Below, in pieces: positions 53,591-62,510 of a stretch of 64,000 bases of DNA. Location: positions 62,001 through 126,000 of the forward strand of contig NZ_DASVSF010000110.1 of the NCBI RefSeq assembly GCF_036388275.1, given 5' to 3'. The notes under the pieces are model-generated. The model saw only the letters and a list, made by a program, of their open reading frames with translations. It was not told the DNA's origin and ran no database searches. Numbering within the stretch: the stretch's first letter is position 1; each line of letters starts with the position of its first letter. The translations under genes and the position numbers were made by a program. The DNA is from Longimicrobium sp. (lineage in GTDB: Bacteria; Gemmatimonadota; Gemmatimonadetes; Longimicrobiales; Longimicrobiaceae).

Positions 53591-54531
53591 CCGGCGGCTC
53601 CGGGGTCGCGCAGGGGAAAGTCGTCCAGCGCCATGCCAGTCAGCCGGCGGAAGGCGTCCTGGTAGCGGCGCGAGGTTTCGTCCACCACCTCCGGCGGCAG
53701 GGCGGGGCCCGGCGGCGCCTTGTTCCACGCGCCGCGCGCCGTCAGCTCCTCCAGCCAGTCGCGCAGGGGCTGCTTGTCGAGCGACGGCTGCCCGCGGCCG
53801 GGCTGGTACCGGTCCGCCGGCCAGAAGCGCGACGAATCGGGCGTCAGCATCTCGTCCATCACGCGGATCGTCCCGTCCGCGTCGCGGCCGAACTCGAACT
53901 TGGTGTCGGCGATGATGATCCCCGCGCTCGCCGCCGTTTCGCGTCCGCGATCGTACAGCGCCATCGATGCGTCGCGCAGCCGCTCCGCCGCCTCGCCGCC
54001 GACGATCTCCTGCATCCGCCCAAAGGGGATGTTCTCGTCGTGGCCGGACTCGGCCTTGGTGGCGGGGGAGAAGATCGGCGTTTCCAGCCGGTTGGATTCG
54101 CGCAGCCCCGGCGGCATCGGCTCGCCGGCCAGCGTGCCCGACTCACGGTACTCCTTCCACGCGCTGCCGCTCAGGTAGCCGCGCACCACGCACTCCACCG
54201 GGAACGGCTCCAGCTTTCGCACCAGCATGCCGCGCCGTTCCCACGACGCGCGGTGGGGCGCTAGGGCGGGGTAGCGGGCGGCGATGTGGTCGGGGTCGAT
54301 GGACAGGACGTGGTTGGGCACCAGGTCGGCGGTGCGCGCGAACCACCAGGCGGAGATCAGGGTGAGGACTTCGCCCTTGCGGGGAACCGGGTCGGGCATC
54401 ACCACGTCGAAGGCGCTGACGCGGTCGGTGGCCACCATCAGCAGCGCGTCGCCCAGGTCGTACACGTCGCGGACCTTTCCGCGCACCCTCAGCGGAAAGG
54501 GAAGGTCGGTGCTGACCAGGGTGGCGTTCAG
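53587..54531 (-). CDS. purC: Phosphoribosylaminoimidazole-succinocarboxamide synthase
   Basis: About 314 residues. LPFPLRVRGKVRDVYDLGDA and MVATDRVSAFDVVMPDPVPR at the N-terminus and RGYLSGSAWKEYRESGTL, IIIADTKFEFGRD and TPDSSRFWPADRY mark the SAICAR synthetase of the larger type. Start is a problem: between the conserved TLVSTDLPFPL and the upstream repeat DNA there is no in-frame ATG, GTG or TTG. A GGAG lies nine bases before CTG 54531 (six before ATC 54534), so a CTG (or ATC) start is my best guess; the nearest ATG is over 100 bases away in repeat DNA. Condenses CAIR with aspartate. Confidence 0.9.
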   Translation of the reverse strand: MNATLVSTDLPFPLRVRGKVRDVYDLGDALLMVATDRVSAFDVVMPDPVPRKGEVLTLISAWWFARTADLVPNHVLSIDPDHIAARYPALAPHRASWERRGMLVRKLEPFPVECVVRGYLSGSAWKEYRESGTLAGEPMPPGLRESNRLETPIFSPATKAESGHDENIPFGRMQEIVGGEAAERLRDASMALYDRGRETAASAGIIIADTKFEFGRDADGTIRVMDEMLTPDSSRFWPADRYQPGRGQPSLDKQPLRDWLEELTARGAWNKAPPGPALPPEVVDETSRRYQDAFRRLTGMALDDFPLRDPGAAG

Positions 54532-54931
54532 GATCGGGCGCTCCGTCCAGAGGGGCGTGAGGCGATTGAGGCGCGAATTTACGTGCCGGGCAGGGGCCGG
54601 GCAACCACGTCCGCGAGACGAGGGCGGAGGCCTTCGACAGGATGCGGCGCATGCCCCGGCGCCCCCCTCTCCCGGCCTCTCCCCCATAAACTGCATGGGG
54701 AGAGGAGAATTCGAACCCGTACCCGCGGATGTGTCTTTCTCCCCTTCCCCCATGGGGTGTATGGGGGAAGGGGTCGGGGGATGGGGGGCGGCCGTGGCAT
54801 GCGCCAGAGCCCTTCGACGCGCACCAACCGTCTTGCGTCGGGCCGCACCCGCCCGTATATGAACCGCCAGAACCGGCCGGGGCACCGCTGCCCGGCCGCA
54901 CTTTTCTTCGCCGCACGGACGGAGCGGGCGC
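54532..54931. repeat. Divergent intergenic region with palindromic repeats
   Basis: No gene. Two CCCGGCCTCTCCCCCATAAAC-type palindromes at about 54660-54712 and 54741-54785. Near the right end a hairpin CGGCCGGG (54874-54881) with CCCGGCCG (54891-54898) followed by CACTTTTC resembles a terminator just upstream of the reductase gene; it may act as a leader attenuator or belong to a lost transcript. Confidence 0.55.
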
Positions 54932-55963
54932 GTGAGCGACGACGGCATCAAGGACATCACCATCATCGGCGCGGGGCCAACGGGGCTCTTCGCCGCTTTC
55001 TACGCGGGCCTGCGCGGCATGTCGTGCCGCATCGTCGACGCGCTGCCGCAGCTGGGCGGGCAGCTGATGGCCCTGTATCCCGAAAAGTACATCTTTGACG
55101 TCGGCGGCCTGCCCAAGATCCTGGCCAAGGACCTGGCGAAGAACATGATCGAGCAGGGCACGCAGTTCGGCCCCGAGGTGGTGCTGGAGGCCGAGGTGCA
55201 GCAGCTGGTTCCCGAGGACGGCCACATCCGCCTGGTGACGCCCCGCGGCGAGTTCCTCACGAAGACGGTGGTGATCACGGCCGGCAAGGGCGCGCTGAAC
55301 CCGCGCGTGCTGGAGTGCCCGGGGTGGGCGGACCACTACTCCGATACGGGCGGGGTCCACACGCACGTGCGCCAGCCCGAGGACTTCCGCGGCAAGCGCG
55401 TGCTGATCATCGGCGGCGGCGACTCGGCGGTGGACTGGGTGCTGGGGCTGCGCGGCATCGCGCGCGAGATCACGCTGATCCACCGCCGCGACGAGTTCCG
55501 CGCGCACAGGAGCACGGTGCTCGAGATGCGGCAGGCGGCGGAGCGCGGCGACGTCACCATCCGCACGCCGTACGAGGTGGGCGAGATCAGCGGCGAAGGC
55601 GGCTGCGTGGCGCGCGTGACGCTGATCAACAACGACACCAAGGAAGCGGAGGAGCTTCACGTGGAGGCGGTGGTCGCGCTCCTGGGCTTCAAGCCGGACC
55701 TGGGCCCCATCGGCCGGTGGGGGCTGGAGCTGGAGCGCAACACCATCAAGGTGTCGCAGCTGATGGAAACCAACATCGCCGGCGTGTACGCGGCGGGCGA
55801 CGTGGTGCACTATCCCGGCAAGCTGGAGCTGATCGCCACGGGGTACGGCGAGGCGGCGGTGGCGGTGAACAACGCGGTGCACTACCTGAACCCCAAGGCC
55901 CGCGTGAACCCCGGCCACTCCACGAACCTCAAGCTGTTCAAGCAGGACGACGAGGGGGAGTAG
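54932..55963 (+). CDS. Ferredoxin--NADP reductase, thioredoxin-reductase-like type 2
   Basis: 343 residues from GTG 54932 with GGAG nine bases upstream. FAD site IIGAGPTGLFAAFYAG, NADPH site LIIGGGDSAVDWVLG, and C-terminal VYAAGDVVHYPGKLELIATG. There is no CxxC redox pair between them, so it is the YumC/FNR type and not thioredoxin reductase. It would pass electrons from NADPH to ferredoxin or the reverse. Ends before the repeat cluster. Confidence 0.9.
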   Translation: MSDDGIKDITIIGAGPTGLFAAFYAGLRGMSCRIVDALPQLGGQLMALYPEKYIFDVGGLPKILAKDLAKNMIEQGTQFGPEVVLEAEVQQLVPEDGHIRLVTPRGEFLTKTVVITAGKGALNPRVLECPGWADHYSDTGGVHTHVRQPEDFRGKRVLIIGGGDSAVDWVLGLRGIAREITLIHRRDEFRAHRSTVLEMRQAAERGDVTIRTPYEVGEISGEGGCVARVTLINNDTKEAEELHVEAVVALLGFKPDLGPIGRWGLELERNTIKVSQLMETNIAGVYAAGDVVHYPGKLELIATGYGEAAVAVNNAVHYLNPKARVNPGHSTNLKLFKQDDEGE

Positions 55964-57174
55964 GGGCGCCCCTCCCCCGGCCCCTCCCCGCACAAACTGC
56001 GTGCGGAGAGGAGAGAAGGTCGATCGCGGTTCGATCAGGGTGGATGCGTGCCGCGGGCGCCCCCCATCCCCAGCCCTTCCCCCGCAAACCCCGCGGGGGA
56101 AGGGAGCCAGTGTGGTGCGCCACCCAAGCCCTCCGCCGCGCACCAAGGCCTTGTCATCCTGAGTCTTTCACCGTCCTCCGGCCGACCCTGAGGGATGAAA
56201 AAGGCTCGCGGGCGCCGTTTATGATTTGGACGAACTGGACTTTTTCTATTCAGGCCCAGGCGCGCCGAACCACCCCCTTCCACCACCTTCGCGGGCCGAA
56301 GGATCTAGTTGCGGACGGGTAATCGGTCGGGCGCGGCAGCGGTCACGGAGGCCGGGGCCTCGGGCAGCGGCGCCTATCGACGAGTGCCGGTGCCCGGGCT
56401 GGCGATGCTCACCAGATGAGATGCGCTTCGATGGCTCCGGCGAGTGCCTCGGGCCGCCCCCCATCCCCAGCCCTTCCCCCGCAAACCCCGCGGGGGAAGG
56501 GAGCCAGTGTGGTGCGCTACCCAGGCCCTTCGCCGCACCAGGGCCTGTCATCCTGAGGCCCAAGCGCGCCGAACCTGCCCCTGCTACCACCTTCGCGGGC
56601 CGAAGGATCTAGCCGCGGATACGTAATCGTCTGGGCGCGGCAGCGGTCACGAAAGCCGAGGCCTCGGACAGCGCCGCCTTGGGCCCGGGCCGGTGTTTGG
56701 GCTGGGGATGCTGACCAGGTGAGGTGCGCTTCGATGGCTCCGGCGCATTCCCCGGCTGCCCTCTCCCCCGGCACCTCTCCCGCAAGCGGGAGAGGTGAGA
56801 ATTCGTATGCGCTCCGGCCGGCTTGGTGCGCTCGACTCGCCCGTGCAGTCCGCGAAGGCGGACTTCGTGATTTGCCAGCCGCGACTTTAGTCGCCCCAGC
56901 ACGGCCGAGGCCTCTGCACCGGTGACCGCTGCCGCGCCCGGGCTTCGTGCCGGCCGAGGCAAGATCCTTCGGCCCGCGGAGGATGTGCCGCGGGCAGATC
57001 TGGTGCGCCTGGGCCCTCAGGATGACAGGCTGTGGTGCGGTAAGAACTTTGGCACGCACCGGCATCGACGGACGTGCACTACACTGGCTCCCTTCCCCCG
57101 CGGCTGTTTGCGGGGGAAGGGCTGGGGACGGGGGGCGCCCACGGAATGCGCCGGGGCCAGTCTGGTGAGGGCCC
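55964..57174. repeat. Long intergenic repeat cluster
   Basis: No gene in 1.2 kb. Palindromic CCTCCCCGCA-type units at 55970, 56065, 56455, 56757 and 57078. Arms of the TGTCATCCTGAGGCCC element at 56151-56252 (with the 90-base module), 56253 onward and 56546, and the inverse arm at about 56900-57030 ending CCTGGGCCCTCAGGATGACAG. Also the hairpin GTCCGCGAAGGCGGAC near 56848. Same blocks as in 47445-48502, about 85 percent alike by eye. Confidence 0.75.
56163..56252 (+). repeat. 90-base nested module, copy 2
   Basis: Begins after CTGA, GTCTTTCACCGTCCTCCGGC, and ends TTTTTCTATTCA before GGCCC. Reverse complement of 48305-48394 with only a few differences. Confidence 0.8.
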
Positions 57175-57582
57175 CTACTTCTTCGACGAGCCGATGGACC
57201 AGCTGTGGCCGAACGGGTCCTTCAGCTGCCCGTAGCGGTCGCCCCAGAACTGGTCGGCGATGGGCATCGTCACCGTGGCGCCCGCGGCCACGGCGCGCTC
57301 GAACCACGCGTCTGCGTCGTCCACCTGCAGGTGAAGCGTCACGCCGTTGGGGCCATCCCCCAGGCTGTATCCGTGCTCCGGAAACTCGTCCGACATCATC
57401 ACGTCGGCGCCGTTGATCCGCAGGTGGCAGTGCATGAGCTTGCCGCTGTCGCCCGCGGGCTGGCGGGAAAGCTCCTCGGCGGCGAACGCCGTCTGGTAGA
57501 ACGCGGAGGCCTCGCTGGCCCCGCGCACCATCAGGTACGGGGTGACGCCGGTGATCACCGGGGGATTCGTCGTGTCTGACAT
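57175..57582 (-). CDS. VOC/glyoxalase superfamily protein (PhnB-like)
   Basis: 135 residues from ATG 57582. Repeated beta-alpha-beta-beta-beta unit of the VOC fold: TPYLMVRGASEASAFYQTAF near 15, MHCHLRINGADVMMSDEF near 50, and KDPFGHSWSI at the end, the usual PhnB-like ending. Lacks enough of the four metal ligands to predict a specific reaction. Small cytoplasmic protein of unknown substrate, possibly resistance or lyase. Followed by a YCII gene in the same direction, a common pairing in Gemmatimonadota. Confidence 0.8.
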   Translation of the reverse strand: MSDTTNPPVITGVTPYLMVRGASEASAFYQTAFAAEELSRQPAGDSGKLMHCHLRINGADVMMSDEFPEHGYSLGDGPNGVTLHLQVDDADAWFERAVAAGATVTMPIADQFWGDRYGQLKDPFGHSWSIGSSKK

Positions 57583-57658
57583 GCTGTCCTCGTGGTGTTG
57601 GGTGGGTACTGCTCTCTGCCTGGACGTCGAACGACGAATCGCGAAATCGACACGGGTG

Positions 57659-58060
57659 CTATACGAGCGCCGGGGAGCGCAGCCGGGCCGCGGCGTCTTC
57701 CGCGCTGTCTTCGGTCGAATCCGGCTGAAAGGCCTCGCGCACCTCGGCCGAGCCCTGGCCCGCCACGCGAAGGAAGCGCTCCGCCAGGTCGATGGCGGCC
57801 TGCTTCGATTCCACCTGCACCAGGGCGAAGCCGGCGATCAGCTCCTTGGCCTCGGTGAACGGGCCGTCCACCACCACGCGCTTGCCTCCGGTCATGCGGA
57901 CGCGCGCGCCCTTTTCGCTCGGCTTCAGCCCCTCGGTGGCCAGCAGCACGCCGGTGGACGTCAGCTCGTGCATCAGGTTGCCCATCTCGTCCAGGTCGAT
58001 GCACGGCGGCACGTCGACTTCGCTGTCGCCGTCGTTCCTGAACATGATCATGAACCGCAT
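57659..58060 (-). CDS. YCII-related (DGPF) domain protein
   Basis: 133 residues from ATG 58060 (MRFMIMFRNDGDSEVDVPPC). The YCII fold is visible: LMHELTSTGVLLATEGL, VVDGPFTEAKELIAGFALV and AIDLAERFLRVAG, the DGPF motif being intact. These small ferredoxin-like proteins often sit near sigma factors and VOC proteins; their role is unknown. Extended N-terminal start at 58159 is low-complexity and rejected. Confidence 0.85.
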   Translation of the reverse strand: MRFMIMFRNDGDSEVDVPPCIDLDEMGNLMHELTSTGVLLATEGLKPSEKGARVRMTGGKRVVVDGPFTEAKELIAGFALVQVESKQAAIDLAERFLRVAGQGSAEVREAFQPDSTEDSAEDAAARLRSPALV

Positions 58061-58278
58061 CGTCGTGTCGCTCTCTTCGGGGTGAGTCGGCGGCGGGCGC
58101 ACGGGCGTCCGCGCGTGCTCCGGCAAACTGCTTTCCCCGCCACGGAAGCGCCAGATCACGACGTGGCCTCTTACGCGTGCATCCGTTAGCGGCGCCCGTC
58201 GCCCGCATTTTGCACCGGGTCCGCGGCCGGTGGACGTTCCACCTGATCGAACCGACCGCTCAGAGGATACACAGAGCC

Positions 58279-59568
58279 ATGCAGATGAGAGTCGTGCTCG
58301 CCCTTCCCGTGCTCGCCGGCCTGATGGCGGCCTGCGCGCCCCGCACCGACGCGCCCGACAGCGCCCCCGCCGAGACCCAGCCGACGGCCGGGACCCCGGC
58401 TACGCAGCCGCCCGCCGCCCAGTCCGCTGACTGCACGCCGCTGGAGACGCGGGCGGCGAACGCAACATCCGCCCAGCCGGCGTTCGCCGGGCAGACGCGG
58501 GGGTGCGGCGTGAACTCCAACGTGGCGTATGACGTGGCCGTGGTCGCCCGCGGGCTGCAGAAGCCGTGGTCGGTGGAACCGCTCCCGGACGGGCGCTTCC
58601 TGGTGACGGAAAAGGCCGGGCAGATGCGGATCGTCTCCGCCGCCGGCCAAGTGGGCGCCCCCATCGCGGGGGTGACGCCGGTGGACCCGCGCGGCCAGGG
58701 CGGCCTGCTGGACGCGGCGCTCAGCCCGCGGTTCGCCACGGACCGCACCGTCTTCTGGAGCTTCACCGAGCCGCGTGAGGGAGGCAACGGCACCAGCGTC
58801 GCGCGCGGGGTGCTTTCGGCGGATGGATCGCGGCTGGAGCAGGTGCGGGTGATCCTGCGCACGCGGCCCACGTACGCCAACAACATGCACTTCGGCTCGC
58901 GCCTGGCGTTCGGGCCCGACGGAATGCTGTACGTAACGATGGGCGAGCGCTCGGACCCCCAGACGCGGCCACAGGCGCAGCAGATGGGCAGCCACCTTGG
59001 CAAGACGCTGCGCATCAACCCCGACGGCTCGGTGCCGCGCGACAACCCGTTCGTGGGGCAGTCCGGCGCGCTGCCGGAAATCTTCTCCACGGGCCATCGC
59101 AACATCCAGTCGGCCGCCTTCGACGGGCAGGGCCGCTTCTGGATCGTGGAGCATGGCCCGCGGGGCGGGGACGAGGTGAACCTGGTGCAGGCGGGGAAGA
59201 ACTACGGCTGGCCGATCACCACCTACGGGATCGAATACTCGGGGCAGGCCATCACGGGCGCGTCCACCCAGCGCGAGGGCTTCGAGCAGCCGGTGTATTA
59301 CTGGGACCCGGTGATCGCCCCGTCGGGCGCGCAGTTCTATACGGGCACTGCGTTCCCGGCGTGGCGCGGCAGCCTGTTCATCGGCGGCTTGCGCGAGATG
59401 CGGCTGGTGCGGCTGGTGATCCAGGGCAACCGCGTGACGGGTGAGGAGCACCTGCTGACGGACCGCCGCAAGCGCATCCGCGACGTGCGCCAGGGGCCGG
59501 ACGGCGCACTGTACGTGATCACCGACGAGGACAGCGCCGAACTCTGGCGGATCGCGCCGCGGAGCTGA
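58279..59568 (+). CDS. Lipoprotein PQQ-dependent sugar dehydrogenase (GSDH family)
   Basis: 429 residues from ATG 58279 (MQMRVVLALPVLAGLMAACAPR), with lipobox AAC. A Pro/Ala/Thr linker leads to a six-bladed propeller: GLQKPWSVEPLPDGRFLVTE, GGLLDAALSPRFATDRTVF, GTLR-like EIFSTGHRNIQSAAFD, GRFWIVEHGPRGGDEVNLV (the PQQ/Ca region) and GPDGALYVITDEDSAELWRI. This is the soluble glucose/sorbosone dehydrogenase family that uses PQQ in the periplasm. Sugar specificity cannot be told. Divergent from the YCII gene. Confidence 0.9.
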   Translation: MQMRVVLALPVLAGLMAACAPRTDAPDSAPAETQPTAGTPATQPPAAQSADCTPLETRAANATSAQPAFAGQTRGCGVNSNVAYDVAVVARGLQKPWSVEPLPDGRFLVTEKAGQMRIVSAAGQVGAPIAGVTPVDPRGQGGLLDAALSPRFATDRTVFWSFTEPREGGNGTSVARGVLSADGSRLEQVRVILRTRPTYANNMHFGSRLAFGPDGMLYVTMGERSDPQTRPQAQQMGSHLGKTLRINPDGSVPRDNPFVGQSGALPEIFSTGHRNIQSAAFDGQGRFWIVEHGPRGGDEVNLVQAGKNYGWPITTYGIEYSGQAITGASTQREGFEQPVYYWDPVIAPSGAQFYTGTAFPAWRGSLFIGGLREMRLVRLVIQGNRVTGEEHLLTDRRKRIRDVRQGPDGALYVITDEDSAELWRIAPRS

Positions 59569-59582
59569 ACTGCAGGGGGATC

Positions 59583-59640
59583 ACGCAGAGTCGCAGAGAC
59601 GCAGGAGAGAACATTCTCGCCTGCGTCTCTTCGCGTGATG
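59583..59640 (+). terminator. Long hairpin after the dehydrogenase gene
   Basis: AGAGACGCAGG (59595-59605) pairs perfectly with CCTGCGTCTCT (59620-59630), inner GAGA with TCTC and outer CACGC with GCGTG. No T-tract. It may terminate transcription or be a processed RNA structure. Confidence 0.5.
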
Positions 59641-59716
59641 CGTCCCCAGCGGGATGACAGGGGCGCGCCCCAGGCTCAGACCCATGGATCATCCCTGTTG
59701 CCGGCGCATGCCTCGC

Positions 59717-60045
59717 CTGGGCCGGGCGAATGAAGAATTCGCTGCAACAACTACACGAAGTCCGCCTTCGCGGACTGGCTTGTTTTCGTGTGGAGAGGCG
59801 TGTGTGGCGCGCCCGTGAGGTGGTGCAGTTCTCCCCCTCTCCCGCTTGCGCCCGCTTGCGGGAGAGGGGGCCGGGGGGAGAGGGCAGCCGAGGACTGCAC
59901 GGCCCTCTTCGAAGCGCTCCGACCTGCCTTCAGGGAGCAACGCCCATCCCTGCACGGGCGAATGAATTCGCTGCAACAACCACACGAAGTCCGCCTTCGC
60001 GGACTGGCCTGGTCTCGCGTGGCGCAGAGTGTGTGGCGCGCCCTG
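59717..60045. repeat. About 90-base direct repeat, two copies
   Basis: 59717-59808 and 59957-60042 share AATTCGCTGCAACAAC, ACACGAAGTCCGCCTTCGCG, GACTGG and TGTGTGGCGCGCCC. Each contains the GTCCGCCTTCGCGGAC hairpin that also occurs at 48131 and 56848. Between them is a palindromic CCCCGGCCCCCTCTCCCGCAAG-type unit (59835-59885). No gene in 59641-60118. Confidence 0.7.
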
Positions 60046-60118
60046 GAGTGTGTAGCGGATCCCCCGCAGTCGCTGCGGAGCACGGCCGAGGCGCAAATCC
60101 TTTACGGGTTGCTCAGGA

Positions 60119-60706
60119 TCAGCCCTTTGCGAACGCGGCGGTGAAGGCGTCGCGGGAGGCCTGGAGGATGCGGTCGCTGAGGACGGGATCGTCCACGGCG
60201 CGGGCCAGCATCACGGCGCCTGCCAGTCCCGACATCAGCGCCAGCGCCCGGTCGGTCCGGTCCGCGCCCTCCATCTGCGGAAGCAGCCGGGCCAGCATGG
60301 CGATCCCCTGCTGAAAACTCCCGGTGAACGCCGTGCGCACCTCGGGCGAGTGGCGCGACACCTCGGCCGCCAGCGCCGGCATCAGGCATCCGGCGCCGGG
60401 GTCGTCGCGATGGGTGGGGCTGGCGTACGCGCCGATGAACGCCGCAAGCCGTTCCTCCGGCGGTGCGTTCCGCGCGATGTCGATCAGCCGGGCGGTGGAC
60501 TGCTCCAGCGCGCATCCGCACGCCTCGGCCACGAGCTGGTCCTTGTTGCGGAAGTGGGCGTAGAAGCCGCCATGAGTGAGGCCCGCGCGGCCCATCACCT
60601 CGCCCACGCTCACTCCTTCCACGCCCTCTTCGCGAAACGCACGCGCGGCGGCGCTCACGATCTGCTCGCGCGTGCGTTCCTTGTGGCCGCTGGGATAGCG
60701 CGTCAT
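60119..60706 (-). CDS. TetR/AcrR family transcriptional regulator
   Basis: 195 residues from ATG 60706 (MTRYPSGHKERTREQIVSAA). TetR HTH: VEGVSVGEVMGRAGLTHGGF then YAHFRNKDQLV. The C-terminal ligand domain ends in MLARAVDDPVLSDRILQASR. It overlaps the thioesterase stop by 4 bases, so it is translated with the thioesterase and thiolase and is likely to repress the same operon, responding to an acyl-CoA or similar. Confidence 0.9.
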   Translation of the reverse strand: MTRYPSGHKERTREQIVSAAARAFREEGVEGVSVGEVMGRAGLTHGGFYAHFRNKDQLVAEACGCALEQSTARLIDIARNAPPEERLAAFIGAYASPTHRDDPGAGCLMPALAAEVSRHSPEVRTAFTGSFQQGIAMLARLLPQMEGADRTDRALALMSGLAGAVMLARAVDDPVLSDRILQASRDAFTAAFAKG

Positions 60707-61224
60707 CCCCCCTTCTCCGCGCCGGGGCGAAACACCATGCAGGTGGTGGTGGCGTGCGCGTACAGCCGCCCCTCCGCGTCGGTCAGCCGGGCCTCGGCCG
60801 TGGCGACGCGCCCGCCGACGTGGATGGTGACGCCCTCGCAGAGCACGCGCCCCGTGTCGCGCGTCAGCGGCCGGACGAAGTTCACCTTGAACTCCAGCGT
60901 GGTGTAGCCCGCGCCCGCCGGAAGGGTGGAGTGGACGGCGCACGCCATCGCCGTGTCCAGCAGCGTGGCCGCCAGCCCGCCGTGCACCACGCCGATGGGG
61001 TTGTAGTGGTACTCGTCGGGATCGGCGTAGAAGACCACGCGCCCCTCCTGCGCCTCCTGCATTCCGATGCCCATCGTAGCCATGATGGGCGGCGGGGGCA
61101 GGTCGCCGGATGCCATCGCCCGCAGGTAGTCCAGCCCGCTCATCCGCGCGCCCGCCTTGGCGCCGGGCATCGGGTCGTGCCAGGTGATCGTCCGCGTGCG
61201 GACCGCCGCCTCGTCCACGCTCAT
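60703..61224 (-). CDS. PaaI-family hotdog-fold thioesterase
   Basis: 173 residues from ATG 61224, ribosome site GGGAGGGGAAG. Hotdog fold with YHYNPIGVVHGGLAATLLDT (the HGG site) and GYTTLEFKVNFVRPLTRDTG. PaaI-like thioesterases hydrolyse aryl- or acyl-CoA. Between a thiolase and a TetR regulator, so a role in acyl-CoA turnover is likely. N-terminal 50 residues are variable (DLPPPPIMATMGIGMQEA). Confidence 0.85.
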   Translation of the reverse strand: MSVDEAAVRTRTITWHDPMPGAKAGARMSGLDYLRAMASGDLPPPPIMATMGIGMQEAQEGRVVFYADPDEYHYNPIGVVHGGLAATLLDTAMACAVHSTLPAGAGYTTLEFKVNFVRPLTRDTGRVLCEGVTIHVGGRVATAEARLTDAEGRLYAHATTTCMVFRPGAEKGG

Positions 61225-61238
61225 CTTCCCCTCCCGTT

Positions 61239-62474
61239 TCAGACGCGTTCGATGACGGTGGCCACGCCCTGGCCGCCCGCGATGCACAGCGTCACCAGTG
61301 CCGTGGCCAGGCCGCGGCGCTCCAGTTCGTCGAGCGCCGTGCCAAGCAGCATGGCCCCGGTGGCGCCCAGCGGATGGCCCAGCGCGATGGAGCCGCCATT
61401 CACGTTCACCCGCTCCGGGTCGATGTGCAGCCGGCGGATGGTCTGCAGCGGCACCGCGGCGAAGGCCTCGTTGATCTCCCACAGGTCCATGTCCGCCGCC
61501 TGCATCCCGGCCTTCCGCAGCGCCTTTCGTGCCGTTTCCGCCGGGGCGGTGAGCATGATCACCGGGTCTTCGGCAAAGATGGACATCGAGCGGATGCGGG
61601 CGCGCGGCTTCAGCCCGTGCTCGCGCACGTACGCGTCCGATGCGAGCAGCACCGCCGCGGCGCCATCTACGATGCCGCTGGAGTTGCCCGCCGTGTGAAG
61701 GTGCTGGATTCCGCCCTCGCGCGGAAAGCGGGCGAGCGCGATCTCGTCCAGCGTCTCGCCGTTCGGCCCCGCGGGGGTGGCGCCGGCCCCCTGGAACGCG
61801 GCGGGCAGCCCGGCCAGCGCCGCCATCGTGGTCTCCGGCCGCGGGAACTCGTCCTGTTCCAGCGCGACGGCGCCCGTCTCCGGATCGCGCACGGCGAAGA
61901 GGGCGCGGCTGAAGCGGCCCTCGCGCTGCGCATCGGCCGTCAACCGCTGCGACCGGAGCGCGAACGCGTCCAGCTCCTGGCGGGTGAAGCCCTCCATCGT
62001 GGCGATCAGGTCGGCGCTGATGCCCTGCGGCACCTGGGCGTGCTTGCGGCGCAGGTGCTGGTTCATGCCGTCGCCTTCGCCGCCGTCGCTGCCCATGGGC
62101 ACGCGCGACATGCTTTCCACGCCGGCCCCGACGACCACGTCCTGCGCGCCGCTCATCACGCCCATGGCCGCGAAGTTCACCGCCTGCAGCCCCGATCCGC
62201 AGTAGCGGTTGAGCGAAACGCCGCCCACGTGCAGCGGCCAGTCGGCGGCGAGCACCGCGTTGCGCGCGATGTTGGAGGCCTGCTCGCCCACCTGCGACAC
62301 CACGCCCACCACCACGTCGTCCACGTCGGCGGGATCGATCTCCGCCCGCCGCGCCAGCTCGCGGAGCGTCTGCGCCAGCAGCTCCTGCGGATGGATTTCC
62401 GTCAGCGCGCCCTTGCCCTTCTTGCCCCGCCCGCGCGGCGTGCGCACCGCGTCAATGATGTATGCGTCGGCCAT
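61239..62474 (-). CDS. Acetyl-CoA acyltransferase (thiolase)
   Basis: 411 residues from ATG 62474. N-terminal MADAYIIDAVRTPRGRGKKG, catalytic Cys in LNRYCGSGLQAVN (about 92), EINEAFAAVPLQTIR, His in GGSIALGHPLGATG (about 357) and second Cys in TLCIAGGQG (about 388) are all intact. It may run fatty-acid degradation or acetoacetyl-CoA formation; the family (FadI/AtoB) cannot be decided. First gene of the operon with the thioesterase (14-base gap) and TetR regulator. Confidence 0.93.
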   Translation of the reverse strand: MADAYIIDAVRTPRGRGKKGKGALTEIHPQELLAQTLRELARRAEIDPADVDDVVVGVVSQVGEQASNIARNAVLAADWPLHVGGVSLNRYCGSGLQAVNFAAMGVMSGAQDVVVGAGVESMSRVPMGSDGGEGDGMNQHLRRKHAQVPQGISADLIATMEGFTRQELDAFALRSQRLTADAQREGRFSRALFAVRDPETGAVALEQDEFPRPETTMAALAGLPAAFQGAGATPAGPNGETLDEIALARFPREGGIQHLHTAGNSSGIVDGAAAVLLASDAYVREHGLKPRARIRSMSIFAEDPVIMLTAPAETARKALRKAGMQAADMDLWEINEAFAAVPLQTIRRLHIDPERVNVNGGSIALGHPLGATGAMLLGTALDELERRGLATALVTLCIAGGQGVATVIERV

Positions 62475-62510
62475 GTCGCTTTCTCCCGGTGAGCATCCTC
62501 GTTGGATGAC

